A stretch of 64,000 nt of DNA from Bradyrhizobium sp. 149 (GCF_023073915.1 NZ_JADPKK010000022.1:1860001-1924000); one strand, 5' to 3'. Shown: positions 50,577 to 61,018, counted from the stretch's first letter. Notes: generated by a model not told the origin, from the letters alone. Numbers and translations are program-made.

Positions 50577-50876
50577 TTACCGTGTCTCGACCTTCTCGGG
50601 CGTGATCACTTCGATCTTCGGCGGTGCCGTAAAACACTTCACCGCGACACGGCCAAATGTCTTCATGTGCTCCTGGCCGCGATGCGGCACCAGCGCCTCG
50701 GCGTTCTCCCACTGCTCGACGAACACCATCTTGGCGGGATCGGTGACGCTCTCATGCAGATCATAGGCGATATTGCCAGGCTCTTTCCGCGTCTCCTTGA
50801 TGCAGGCGGTGGCAGCTGCAATGAATTCGGCGCGTGTTTCGGGCTTGATGGTCAAGGTGGCGACGACGTAGATCAC
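50577..50876 (-). CDS. Antibiotic biosynthesis monooxygenase (ABM) family protein
   Basis: This 99-residue protein reads MIYVVATLTIKPETRAEFIA, then PGNIAYDLHESVTDPAKMVF and VEQWENAEALVPHRGQEHMK, the dimeric ferredoxin-like ABM/YgiN fold. Members act as quinol monooxygenases or as heme or metabolite-processing proteins. It lies 14 bp upstream of ureE and 124 bp downstream of ureC in the same orientation, so it is co-expressed with urease. No link to urease chemistry is known to me. Confidence 0.85.
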   Translation of the reverse strand: MIYVVATLTIKPETRAEFIAAATACIKETRKEPGNIAYDLHESVTDPAKMVFVEQWENAEALVPHRGQEHMKTFGRVAVKCFTAPPKIEVITPEKVETR

Positions 50877-50999
50877 GAGAAATCCTCCCGGCTTTTCTTC
50901 TGGGCTTCAGATGCCGGGCGCGACCTTAGACCAGGCGGGATCGAACGCAAAACCCGAAAAGCTGCCGCCGGATGCGCCGGAGACATGCGCGGCGCTATT

Positions 51000-52715
<1,716 letters not shown>

Positions 52716-52752
52716 CACAAGCCCCGTTTGCGTTTGAATTTTGGATCGATGC

Positions 52753-53292
52753 TCACAGCGAGGCCCTCGCTGTGAGCACCATGTCGTCGAATGTCGTATC
52801 GAGCCATTGATTGCCGCCGCGGCAGCCCGCCACCACCTGTTCGGCCCAGCCGCTGTAGTCGGCGAGGTCGTCGCGCTCTTCAGTGGTCGGATCGGGATGA
52901 ATCCGGGCGCCAATGTTGCTGATCTTGTCGGCGATCTTGATCAGCCTGGCCCCGGCCGACTTCTTCGGCGCATCAATCACCTGCTGACGCCATCGCTCGT
53001 CCTTCGGCAGGTTCATGTCGTCGGTGCACTCGACCACAAGGGACGCGACTCGATCGGAGAACTTTTGCGCGAGCTCCTCGCGCGTGGTGTCGGTGTCCTC
53101 GATCGAATCATGCAGCCAGCCGGCTGCAACGAGCTCGGCGTCGGCACCATCGGTCGCCGTCGCAAGCATGTTCGCGACCTCGGCAAGGTGGTTGATGTAA
53201 GGGTCTTGACCGCGGCCCTTGCGCGCCATCCCGTTGTGGCGGCGCGCGGCTAGCTCGGCGGCTTCGGAGATGAGGCGGACGGGTGACAGCAT
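52753..53292 (-). CDS. HD-domain phosphohydrolase (MESH1/RelA-SpoT hydrolase-like) inside the urease operon
   Basis: This 179-residue protein has the HD-type metal motifs: an early AARRHNGMARKGRGQDPYIN with HLAEVANML, then AGWLHDSIEDTDTTREEL (HD plus ED) and IKIADKISNIGARIH. These are the signatures of single-domain ppGpp hydrolases (MESH1, also NADPH phosphatase). The start has GGAGG nine bases upstream. It lies between ureB and ureC, 57 bp and 37 bp from them, an unusual place. Substrate is unproven. Confidence 0.85.
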   Translation of the reverse strand: MLSPVRLISEAAELAARRHNGMARKGRGQDPYINHLAEVANMLATATDGADAELVAAGWLHDSIEDTDTTREELAQKFSDRVASLVVECTDDMNLPKDERWRQQVIDAPKKSAGARLIKIADKISNIGARIHPDPTTEERDDLADYSGWAEQVVAGCRGGNQWLDTTFDDMVLTARASL

Positions 53293-53316
53293 GGCAAAGA
53301 CCTCCGTTTTCGCCTC

Positions 53317-53341
53317 AACCGTGCCGCGCCGCACTCGTTCC
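53317..53341 (-). promoter_or_regulatory. Possible internal EcfG-like promoter before the HD gene
   Basis: On the minus strand GGAAC is followed by 16 bases and GGTT (or N17 and GTT), one base from the EcfG consensus, in the 57-bp ureB-HD gap. It could give the HD gene stress-dependent expression apart from urease. One mismatch makes this a weak call. Confidence 0.3.
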
Positions 53342-53349
53342 TGTGGAGC

Positions 53350-53655
53350 TCACAGCTTCCCCATGACGTCGCCGCGGAAGCCGTAGATGGTCCTCTTCCC
53401 GGCCACCGCGACGAGCTGGACCTCGCGGGTCTGGCCCGGCTCGAAGCGAACGGCCGTGCCGGCAGCAATGTCGAGGCGCATGCCGCGAGCCTTCTTGCGG
53501 TCGAACTTCAGCGCCGGATTGGTCTCGAAGAAGTGGTAGTGCGAGCCGACCTGGATCGGGCGGTCGCCGGTGTTGGCAACGGTCAGCTTCACGGTCTTGC
53601 GGCCGGCATTGAGCTCGATCTCGCCGTTCTGGATGAAGAGTTCGCCGGGAATCAT
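53350..53655 (-). CDS. ureB: Urease beta subunit
   Basis: This 101-residue subunit reads MIPGELFIQNGEIELNAGRK, then VGSHYHFFETNPALKFDRKK and GTAVRFEPGQTREVQLVAVA, standard UreB. GGAG precedes the ATG. It follows ureA by 9 bp. It is separate from ureA, as in most proteobacteria. Confidence 0.97.
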   Translation of the reverse strand: MIPGELFIQNGEIELNAGRKTVKLTVANTGDRPIQVGSHYHFFETNPALKFDRKKARGMRLDIAAGTAVRFEPGQTREVQLVAVAGKRTIYGFRGDVMGKL

Positions 53656-53664
53656 GTTGCGCTC

Positions 53665-53967
53665 CTACCTGATCGGCTCGTGCACGGTGACGAGCTTGGT
53701 GCCGTCCGGAAAGGTCGCCTCGACCTGGATGTCGTGGATCATCTCTGGGATCCCCGGCATCACCTGGTCGCGTGTGAGGACCTGCGCGCCGGATTGCATC
53801 AGCTCGGCGACGGTGCGGCCATCGCGCGCGCCTTCGAGGATGAAATCGGAAATGAGCGCGATCGCCTCGGGATGGTTGAGCTTGACGCCGCGATCCAGCC
53901 GGCGGCGGGCCACGATGGCCGCCATCGAGATCAGAAGCTTATCCTTTTCGCGGGGAGACAGGTTCAT
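53665..53967 (-). CDS. ureA: Urease gamma subunit
   Basis: This 100-residue subunit begins MNLSPREKDKLLISMAAIVA and contains GVKLNHPEAIALISDFILEG and VMPGIPEMIHDIQVEATFPD, standard UreA. It forms the (UreABC)3 trimer core. It lies 41 bp after ureD and 9 bp before ureB. Confidence 0.97.
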   Translation of the reverse strand: MNLSPREKDKLLISMAAIVARRRLDRGVKLNHPEAIALISDFILEGARDGRTVAELMQSGAQVLTRDQVMPGIPEMIHDIQVEATFPDGTKLVTVHEPIR

Positions 53968-54008
53968 ACGAAATCTCTTAGGTTCACATCGTCAATTCAG
54001 CGAGGCGG

Positions 54009-54839
54009 TCAGTTCAGCCAGAGGCGCGGCAGCGCCGTGCCGGTGCGCGCCAGCACGGCCATCATGTCGGCGCGCAGGCGCGCCGCATCATGGGCACAGA
54101 ACCGCGCCATTGCAAAGCCATTCCAGGCGGAGATCCCGACCTCGCCGGCGAAGGATTCCGAGGCCTGGCGGAGACACTCGATCAGGGCCTCGTCGCCGGG
54201 CACGATCAGCGCCGTGCCGATCGCGGCGCCGCCCTTCGCCACCGCCGATCGCGCAAGCTTTGCGCCGATATTGCCGTCGAGCCTGACGGTCTCGGCGAAT
54301 ACCAGCGTGCCGCCGCGACGCAACCGCCAGCGGTCGACGAACTCACCCTGCTCCATCCGTTCGCCCATCGCGGTACGGCCGAACACGACAATCTCGCACA
54401 GCAGGAGCGAGGCACTCGCATCGAGGTCTATGTCGAAGCGCCGATGGACTCGCGCCCGGTCGAACAGAATCGTCTCCTGCGGCAGCCAGCCGAGATGTGC
54501 GCGTGCGGCAACCTTCAGCGCGATGTTGAGCTCTGCCGCCTGCCCCGGCGCGCGGTAGACCTTTTCCGCGGCCGCCGTCGTCAGCGTCAGCTTCGAACTA
54601 TCCGCGGCCGCGATCTCGATGTCGAAGCGGTCGCCGCCGGCGACGCCGCCGGCCGTGTTGACGAACACGCCGGAGAGACCCTCGTCCTCCGGCGAAGGGA
54701 AGCGCACGCGCAGGGAGCCGGACTCGTGCAAGGTCCCGCGCCGCGTTACGCCGTCACGTGCATGGACGTCGAAGCGCACCGCGCCGCGGGCACGGTTGGC
54801 TTCGAACACCGAAGATGTCGCTGAAACGTCGCTGCGCAT
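54009..54839 (-). CDS. ureD: Urease accessory protein UreD
   Basis: This 276-residue protein has GLSGVFVNTAGGVAGGDRFD, LTTAAAEKVYRAPGQAAELN, LGWLPQETILFDRARVHRRF and the late GTALPRLWLN, typical UreD/UreH. It binds apo-urease and recruits UreF and UreG for nickel insertion. GGGGAGG lies just upstream of the ATG. The gap to urtE is only 31 bp, linking the transporter and enzyme genes in one transcript. Confidence 0.95.
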   Translation of the reverse strand: MRSDVSATSSVFEANRARGAVRFDVHARDGVTRRGTLHESGSLRVRFPSPEDEGLSGVFVNTAGGVAGGDRFDIEIAAADSSKLTLTTAAAEKVYRAPGQAAELNIALKVAARAHLGWLPQETILFDRARVHRRFDIDLDASASLLLCEIVVFGRTAMGERMEQGEFVDRWRLRRGGTLVFAETVRLDGNIGAKLARSAVAKGGAAIGTALIVPGDEALIECLRQASESFAGEVGISAWNGFAMARFCAHDAARLRADMMAVLARTGTALPRLWLN

Positions 54840-54870
54840 CCGCCTCCCCAGCCGGTCGCGGCAGAATGGC

Positions 54871-55566
54871 CTATAGCGCCATCTGGCGGCTGATTTCGCT
54901 CGCGTCGAGATTGGAGCGGTCGCAGGTGAACTTCACCGCGCCGCGATCCATCACCGCAAAACTGTCGCCGAGTTCGCAGGCAAAGTCGAGATATTGTTCG
55001 ACCAGCACGATAGCGATGTTGCCGAGGTTGCGCAGGTACGAGATGGCGCGGCCGATGTCCTTGATGATCGAGGGCTGGATGCCCTCGGTCGGCTCGTCGA
55101 GCAGCAGCAGTTTCGGCCGCATCACCAGCGCGCGGCCGATCGCGAGCTGTTGCTGCTGGCCGCCGGAGAGATCGCCGCCGCGCCGGCCGAGCATGGATTG
55201 CAACACCGGGAATAGCGAGAACACGTCGTCCGGAATGTGCCTGTCCTCGCGCCTGAGCGGGCCGAAGCCGGTCTTGAGATTCTCCTCGACCGTCAGAAGC
55301 GGAAAGATCTCGCGGCCCTGCGGCACGAAGCCGATGCCTTTTCGCGCGCGTTCATAGGGCTTCAGGCCGGTGATGTCGCTGCCGTCGAGCATGATCGCGC
55401 CCGAGGAGATCGGGTACTGCCCGACCATGGCGCGCAACAGCGAGGTCTTGCCGACTCCGTTACGCCCGAGCACGCAGGTGACCTTGCCAGGCTCGGCCGC
55501 GATCGACACGCCGCGCAGCGCCTGCGCCGCGCCGTAGAACAGGTTGATGTCCTTGACCTCAAGCAT
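54871..55566 (-). CDS. urtE: Urea ABC transporter ATP-binding protein UrtE
   Basis: This 231-residue LivF-type ATPase has Walker A GRNGVGKTSLLRAMVGQYPI, signature DLSGGQQQQLAIGRALV and Walker B LLLLDEPTEGIQPSIIKDIG. VKDINLFYGAAQALRGVSI is the UrtE opening. With UrtD it powers urea uptake. It is 3 bp from urtD. Confidence 0.95.
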   Translation of the reverse strand: MLEVKDINLFYGAAQALRGVSIAAEPGKVTCVLGRNGVGKTSLLRAMVGQYPISSGAIMLDGSDITGLKPYERARKGIGFVPQGREIFPLLTVEENLKTGFGPLRREDRHIPDDVFSLFPVLQSMLGRRGGDLSGGQQQQLAIGRALVMRPKLLLLDEPTEGIQPSIIKDIGRAISYLRNLGNIAIVLVEQYLDFACELGDSFAVMDRGAVKFTCDRSNLDASEISRQMAL

Positions 55567-55569
55567 CGC

Positions 55570-56331
55570 TCAGCGCCCCAGATAAACTTCGATGACCCGC
55601 TCGTTGGACGAGACCTGGTCGATGGTGCCTTCCGCGAGCACGGTCCCCTCGTGCAGGCAAGTGACCTTGACGCCGAGCTCGCGCACGAACGTCATGTCGT
55701 GCTCGACCACCATCACGGTGTGGGTCTTGTTGATTTCCTTGAGCAGCTCGGCGGTGAGATGCGTCTCGACGTCGGTCATGCCAGCGACGGGCTCGTCGAC
55801 GAGAAGCAATTTCGGATCCTGTGCGAGCAGCATGCCGATCTCGAGCCACTGCTTCTGACCGTGGCTGAGGCTGCCGGCGAGACGGTTGCGGGCATCGGTG
55901 AGGCGGATCGTCTCCAGCACCTTGTCGATCTGCTCGGACTCCGCCCGGCTGCCGCGCCAGAACAGCGTGCCCCTGACGCTGTGATCGACATTGAGAGCAA
56001 GCAGGAGGTTGTCCTGTACGGTCTGGCTCTCGAACACGGTCGGCTTCTGGAATTTGCGGCCGATGCCGAGCTCGGCGATGCGGGTCTCGTCCAGGCGTGT
56101 CAGGTCGGTGACACCGTCGAACAGCACCGTGCCTTCGTCAGGCCTGGTCTTGCCGGTGATGATGTCCATCATCGTGGTCTTGCCGGCGCCGTTCGGGCCG
56201 ATGATGGCCCGCATCTCGCCGGGCTCCAGCGTGAGCGAGAGGTTGTTGATGGCGTGGAAGCCGTCGAACGAGACGTGCACGCCGTCGAGATACAGCATTG
56301 CGGAGGTCGCGCGGGTGTCCATGACGTTCAT
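55570..56331 (-). CDS. urtD: Urea ABC transporter ATP-binding protein UrtD
   Basis: This 253-residue LivG-type ATPase has Walker A GPNGAGKTTMMDIITGKTRP, FQKPTVFESQTVQDNLLLAL, signature SLSHGQKQWLEIGMLL and Walker B LLLVDEPVAGMTDVETHLTA. LSHGQKQWLEIGM is specific for UrtD. The ATG has GGAG seven bases upstream, and is preferred over an in-frame extension overlapping urtC. Confidence 0.95.
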   Translation of the reverse strand: MNVMDTRATSAMLYLDGVHVSFDGFHAINNLSLTLEPGEMRAIIGPNGAGKTTMMDIITGKTRPDEGTVLFDGVTDLTRLDETRIAELGIGRKFQKPTVFESQTVQDNLLLALNVDHSVRGTLFWRGSRAESEQIDKVLETIRLTDARNRLAGSLSHGQKQWLEIGMLLAQDPKLLLVDEPVAGMTDVETHLTAELLKEINKTHTVMVVEHDMTFVRELGVKVTCLHEGTVLAEGTIDQVSSNERVIEVYLGR

Positions 56332-56335
56332 CGCG

Positions 56336-57505
56336 CTACTCCGCCATCTTGGGTTCGGTGACGCCATCTTCGGCCGCGGCGCTCGCAATGGTCGCGGCGG
56401 TGCGTTTTTCCTTCGACTGGTCCCACCAGGCGTTGAAGGTGCCGACGATGCCCTTGGGCAGCAGCAGCGTCACCAGGATGAACATGGCACCCAGCATGAA
56501 CAGCCAGTAGGGCGCGAGCATGCCGGAGGTGAAGAACGTCTTTGCGTAGTTGACGACGACGGCGCCGAGCGCGGCGCCGACCAGCGTACCGCGGCCGCCG
56601 ACCGCAACCCAGATCACCGCCTCGATCGAATTGCCCGGCGCGAATTCGCTCGGATTGATGATGCCGACCTGCGGCACATAGAGCGCGCCGGCGACGCCCG
56701 CCATGCAGGCCGACACCGTGAACACGAACAGCTTGTAGGATTCGACGCGGTAGCCGAGGAAGCGCGTGCGCGATTCCGCATCGCGCACGGCGATCAGCAC
56801 CTTGCCGAGCTTGGACGAGACGATGGCGCGGCAGATCAGGAAGCCGGCGATCAGCGCCACGCAGCTCAGCGCGAACAGCGCAGCACGGGTGCCCTCGGCC
56901 TGCACGTTGAAGCCCAGAATGTCCTTGAAGTCGGTCATGCCATTGTTGCCGCCGAAGCCGAAATCGTTGCGGAAGAAGGCGAGCAGCAGTGCATAGGTCA
57001 TCGCCTGCGTGATGATCGACAGATACACGCCCGTGACGCGGGAGCGGAAGGCGAGCCAGCCGAAGCAGAAGGCGAGCAGGCCCGGTACGATCAGCACCAT
57101 CAGCGCGGCAAACCAGAACATGTCGAAGCCGTACCAGTACCAAGGCAGCTTCGAATAGTTCAGGAACACCATGAAGTCCGGCAGGATCGGGTTGCCGTAG
57201 ACGCCGCGGCTGCCGATCTGCCGCATCAGGTACATGCCCATCGCGTAGCCGCCGAGCGCGAAGAAGGCACCGTGGCCGAGCGAGAGGATGCCGCAATAGC
57301 CCCAGATCAGATCGATCGAGAGCGCCAGGATGGCGTAGCAGACATATTTGCCCCAGAGCGCGACGAGATAGGTCGGCACCTGCAGGAACGAGCCCGCGGG
57401 CAGCAGCAGGTTGGAGAGCGGGATGAGGATGCCGCAGGCCGCGACGACGGCAAGGAAGATCGTCGCGCCGCGGTCCAGCGATCGCGTCAGCATGTGAGGG
57501 GTCAT
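56336..57505 (-). CDS. urtC: Urea ABC transporter permease UrtC
   Basis: This 389-residue LivM-type permease has about ten helices with YCGILSLGHGAFFALGGYAM, NDFGFGGNNGMTDFKDILGF and VGRRGTL-like VAVGGRGTLVGAALGAVVVN. It forms the urea channel with UrtB. Its ATG overlaps the urtB stop (ATGA), so the two permeases are translationally coupled. Confidence 0.95.
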   Translation of the reverse strand: MTPHMLTRSLDRGATIFLAVVAACGILIPLSNLLLPAGSFLQVPTYLVALWGKYVCYAILALSIDLIWGYCGILSLGHGAFFALGGYAMGMYLMRQIGSRGVYGNPILPDFMVFLNYSKLPWYWYGFDMFWFAALMVLIVPGLLAFCFGWLAFRSRVTGVYLSIITQAMTYALLLAFFRNDFGFGGNNGMTDFKDILGFNVQAEGTRAALFALSCVALIAGFLICRAIVSSKLGKVLIAVRDAESRTRFLGYRVESYKLFVFTVSACMAGVAGALYVPQVGIINPSEFAPGNSIEAVIWVAVGGRGTLVGAALGAVVVNYAKTFFTSGMLAPYWLFMLGAMFILVTLLLPKGIVGTFNAWWDQSKEKRTAATIASAAAEDGVTEPKMAE

Positions 57506-59109
57506 GCTTCCACCGCACGGCCCTTGAGCGCGAACAGGCCGCGCGGCCGCTTTTGAATGAACAGGATGATGAGAACGAGGATGGCGATCTTGCCGAGCAC
57601 GGCGCCGGCGACCGGCTCCAGGAATTTATTGGCGATGCCGAGCGTGAAGGCGCCGACCAGCGTGCCCCAGAGATTGCCGACCCCGCCGAACACCACGACC
57701 ATGAAGCTGTCGATGATGTAGCTCTGGCCGAGATTGGGGCTGACATTGTCGATCTGCGACAGCGCCACGCCGGCGATGCCGGCAATGCCCGAGCCGAGGC
57801 CGAAGGTCAGCGCGTCGACGCGCGAGGTGGCGATGCCCATCGAAGCCGCCATGCGGCGGTTCTGCGTCACCGCGCGCATCTCGAGCCCGAGCGCGGTGTA
57901 ACGCAGCATCGCGAGCAGGATCGCGAACACCGCAAGCGTGAACACAAGAATCCAGAGCCGGTTATAGGTGATGGTGATCTGGCCGAGCTCGAACGCGCCG
58001 CTCATCCAGGAGGGGTTGCCGACCTCGCGATTGGTCGGCCCGAACATGGTGCGCACCGCCTGCTGGAGCACCAGCGAGAGGCCCCAGGTCGCGAGCAGCG
58101 TCTCCAGCGGGCGGCCATAGAGAAAGCGGATGATGCTGCGCTCGATCACGACGCCGAGCGCGCCGGCCACCAGGAAGGCGAGCGGCACCGCGATCAGCAG
58201 CGAGTAGTCGAACAGGCCGGGATAGCGGGTGCGGATCACCTCCTGCACCACAAAGGTGGTGTAGGCCCCGATCATCACCATCTCGCCATGGGCCATGTTG
58301 ATGACGCCCATCACGCCGAAAGTGATGGCAAGCCCGATCGCGGCAAGCAGCAGCACCGAACCGAGCGAGAGGCCGTACCAGGCATTCTGCACCATAGACC
58401 AGACCGCGAGCGAACTCTGGATCGAGCCGATTGCGCTCGCGGCAGCCTTGGTCACCGAGGCCGGCTGGTCGCCCATGCCGGTGAGCAGCGCCATCGCTTC
58501 CTGGTCGCCGCGCGCCTTGATGGTGGCAACGGCTTCGAGCTTCTCGACTTCGGTTGCGTCGGACTTGAACAACAGGATCGCCGCGCGGGCGTCGCCCAGC
58601 GCAGCCTTGACAGATCGGTTGGTTTCCTTGGCGAGCGCGCCATCGACGGCTTCGAGCGACGTCTCCTCATGCGACTTGAAGACGGACTGCGCGGCCTGAA
58701 GCCGCGCTCCGATATCCGGTGACTGCAGCGTCAGGCTGCCGATCGCGGCATCGACGCTCCGGCGCAGGCGGTTGTTGAGGCGGACCGCGCTCGCACTGTC
58801 GGGCACGCTGGCCACCGCCTGACCAGTTGCCGCGTCGATCGACTTGCCGTCGGCGCCGGTGACGTAGACCTTCTTGCTGTCCGGATCGGCCATGAGCCGG
58901 CCGTCCTGGAGCGCGCTGATGATCGGAAAGGCCAGCCTATTGCCGCTGCTTGCGACCACGCCGATCGCCTCTTCCGTGTCGGAATAATCATCGTTGGCGA
59001 ATTTGGCGACCGCATCCTCGAATGGACCGGCGAAGGCCGGCAGTGCGAACGCGATCAGAAGCAACGAGAGCAGGAGCGAACAGAGACGGGCGGACAAATT
59101 GGCTGGCAC
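57502..59109 (-). CDS. urtB: Urea ABC transporter permease UrtB
   Basis: This 535-residue protein has a signal sequence (MPANLSARLCSLLLSLLLIA), a periplasmic helical domain (about 28-235) special to UrtB, and a LivH-type permease (about 240-530) with VMGVINMAHGEMVMIGAYTT and DSFMVVVFGGVGNLWGTLVG. The extra N-terminal domain is normal for this family. It starts at GTG. A strong hairpin separates it from urtA. Confidence 0.94.
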   Translation of the reverse strand: MPANLSARLCSLLLSLLLIAFALPAFAGPFEDAVAKFANDDYSDTEEAIGVVASSGNRLAFPIISALQDGRLMADPDSKKVYVTGADGKSIDAATGQAVASVPDSASAVRLNNRLRRSVDAAIGSLTLQSPDIGARLQAAQSVFKSHEETSLEAVDGALAKETNRSVKAALGDARAAILLFKSDATEVEKLEAVATIKARGDQEAMALLTGMGDQPASVTKAAASAIGSIQSSLAVWSMVQNAWYGLSLGSVLLLAAIGLAITFGVMGVINMAHGEMVMIGAYTTFVVQEVIRTRYPGLFDYSLLIAVPLAFLVAGALGVVIERSIIRFLYGRPLETLLATWGLSLVLQQAVRTMFGPTNREVGNPSWMSGAFELGQITITYNRLWILVFTLAVFAILLAMLRYTALGLEMRAVTQNRRMAASMGIATSRVDALTFGLGSGIAGIAGVALSQIDNVSPNLGQSYIIDSFMVVVFGGVGNLWGTLVGAFTLGIANKFLEPVAGAVLGKIAILVLIILFIQKRPRGLFALKGRAVEA

Positions 59110-59134
59110 TGTGAAAGACCCCGGCAGAAAGGGC

Positions 59135-59164
59135 GGAGAAGGCGGCGGGATCGCCGCCTTCTCC
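59135..59164 (-). promoter_or_regulatory. Intercistronic hairpin between urtA and urtB
   Basis: A perfect 13-bp stem ggagaaggcggcg / cgccgccttctcc with a 4-base loop fills the 83-bp urtA-urtB gap. There is no U-tract on the minus strand, so it is more likely an mRNA 3'-end stabiliser or partial terminator that raises urtA over the downstream genes. Confidence 0.65.
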
Positions 59165-59192
59165 GATCGTGCAATGGAGCGTCAGATCCGGA

Positions 59193-60515
59193 TCAGGAGC
59201 CCGAACCGAGGCACTTGTTGGTCTTGGTGTTGAAGTTGCCGCACTTCTTGCCGACCCAGTCGCCGACCAGGTTCTTGGAGCCATCGAGCTCCTTCGACCA
59301 GGCGTCGCCTGCGACAAGACCGGGGGTCTTCCACACCACGTCGAACTGGCCGTTGGCTTTGATCTCGCCAATGAACACCGGCTTGGTGATGTGATGGTTC
59401 GGAAGCATCTTGGAGGTGCCGCCGGTCAGGTTCTTGGCTTCGATTCCCGGGAGCGCGTCGATCACCTTGTCCGGATCGGTCGACTTCACCTTCTCGACCG
59501 CCTTGACCCACATGTCGAAGCCGATCACGTGCGCTTCCATCGGATCGTTGGTCACGCGCTTCGGATTCTTGGTGTAGGTCTGCCACGCCTTGATGAACTT
59601 CTCGTTCTCCGGCGACTTGATCGACTGGAAGTAGTTCCAGGCAGCGAGATGGCCGAGCAGAGGCTTGGTGTCGATGCCGGCGAGTTCTTCCTCACCCACC
59701 GAGAACGCGACGACCGGGATGTCCTTCGCCTTGATACCCTGGTTGCCGAGCTCCTTGTAGAAGGGAACGTTGGCGTCGCCGTTGATGGTCGAGACCACCG
59801 CGGTCTTCTTGCCGGCCGAACCGAACTTCTTGATGTCGGCCACGATCGTCTGCCAGTCGGAATGACCGAACGGCGTGTAGTTGATCATGATGTCTTCCTG
59901 GGCGACACCCTTGGACTTCAGATAGGCTTCCAGGATCTTGTTGGTGGTGCGCGGATAGACGTAGTCGGTGCCCGCGAGCACCCAGCGCTTCACCTTCTCG
60001 TCCTTCATCAAATAGTCGACGGCGGGGATCGCCTGCTGGTTCGGCGCGGCACCGGTGTAGAAGACGTTGCGCTCGCTCTCCTCGCCCTCATACTGCACGG
60101 GGTAGAACAGGATGCTGTTCAGCTCCTTGAACACCGGGAGCACCGACTTGCGCGACACCGAGGTCCAGCAGCCGAACACGACCGAGACCTTGTCCTTGGT
60201 GATCAGCTCGCGCGCCTTCTCGGCGAACAGCGGCCAGTTCGAAGCGGGATCGACGACGACGGCTTCGAGCTTCTTGCCGTTGACGCCGCCCTTCTTGTTC
60301 TGCTCGTCGATCAGGAAGAGGATGGTGTCCTTCAGCGTGGTTTCGCTGATGGCCATGGTGCCGGAGAGGGAGTGAAGGACGCCGACCTTGATGGTGTCGT
60401 CCGCGGCCTTCGCGCCGGAAATGGAGGCCAGACCGAGCATCAGTCCGGCGGTCGCGGCGAGAACGCCACGGCGGCTAAATGGCGCCGCTATATCGTGAGT
60501 GGATTTGCTATGCAT
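59193..60515 (-). CDS. urtA: Urea ABC transporter substrate-binding protein UrtA
   Basis: This 440-residue protein has a twin-arginine-type signal (FSRRGVLAATAGLMLGLASI, cut near AKA-AD) and the UrtA sequence IKVGVLHSLSGTMAISETTL, VVDPASNWPLFAEKARELIT, VFGCWTSVSRKSVLPVFKEL and FYPVQYEGEESERNVFYTGA. It binds urea or short amides in the periplasm, probably after Tat export. It is the first gene of the urt-ure series and is preceded by a sigma-54 promoter. Confidence 0.96.
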   Translation of the reverse strand: MHSKSTHDIAAPFSRRGVLAATAGLMLGLASISGAKAADDTIKVGVLHSLSGTMAISETTLKDTILFLIDEQNKKGGVNGKKLEAVVVDPASNWPLFAEKARELITKDKVSVVFGCWTSVSRKSVLPVFKELNSILFYPVQYEGEESERNVFYTGAAPNQQAIPAVDYLMKDEKVKRWVLAGTDYVYPRTTNKILEAYLKSKGVAQEDIMINYTPFGHSDWQTIVADIKKFGSAGKKTAVVSTINGDANVPFYKELGNQGIKAKDIPVVAFSVGEEELAGIDTKPLLGHLAAWNYFQSIKSPENEKFIKAWQTYTKNPKRVTNDPMEAHVIGFDMWVKAVEKVKSTDPDKVIDALPGIEAKNLTGGTSKMLPNHHITKPVFIGEIKANGQFDVVWKTPGLVAGDAWSKELDGSKNLVGDWVGKKCGNFNTKTNKCLGSGS

Positions 60516-60591
60516 GAGTGTCTTGTCTCCCTGACGCAGACGTGAAAAACGCTGCGAAACGGCCCCACGGCCGCCTGCGATTAACGGATTC

Positions 60592-60606
60592 GCAAGAACC
60601 GTGCCA
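60592..60606 (-). promoter_or_regulatory. Sigma-54 (-24/-12) promoter of urtA
   Basis: On the minus strand the sequence TGGCACGGTTCTTGC matches TGGCACG-N4-TTGC at every conserved base, with GG and GC one helical turn apart. The predicted start is about 12 bases further on, giving a leader of roughly 65 bases before urtA. Sigma-54 with NtrC drives nitrogen-scavenging genes in rhizobia. Confidence 0.8.
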
Positions 60607-61018
60607 TGGATCGGGCACCTGTCAAGCCATTGGTCTTACTTACAAAATCGACGGAAAACGAAGTTTCGGCACAGCCGGATAGCCTAAAGATTGTGCAGTT
60701 TGAATGTATGCGAAAGTGGCAGGCAGGTTATTTTCTGAGCAATTTCCACAATCTGACTAAATTTCCGGCATAACTAATTCAGCACCGCAATCGCCATTTG
60801 TGGTGAGCGTGTCTTGAAACCGCCCCTTCGATGTTCCATATGGAGGTCGAGGCCTCTTGCGAATCAAGAGACCGTTGCGAGCCGCGTGTTCTTAAGCCCT
60901 TTCGGGCGTCTGGCTTGCCCCATCTCACCAAGCCATCCGACACCCCAAACACGCAGGTGTCCCTTTGACACCCTTATTGCGCGTGCCCCGCTGACTGCGC
61001 CGGGCGCCTGCTTTCGAC
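60607..61018. other. Gene-free regulatory stretch between urtA and the helicase gene
   Basis: This AT-rich stretch of about 400 bp contains no convincing gene. The first 200 bp should hold enhancer sites for the sigma-54 promoter; tgtgcagtttgaatgtatgc (about 60693-60712) is a possible but poor NtrC-like site. The part nearer 61018 is probably the promoter and long leader of the helicase gene. I recognise no riboswitch. Confidence 0.4.
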
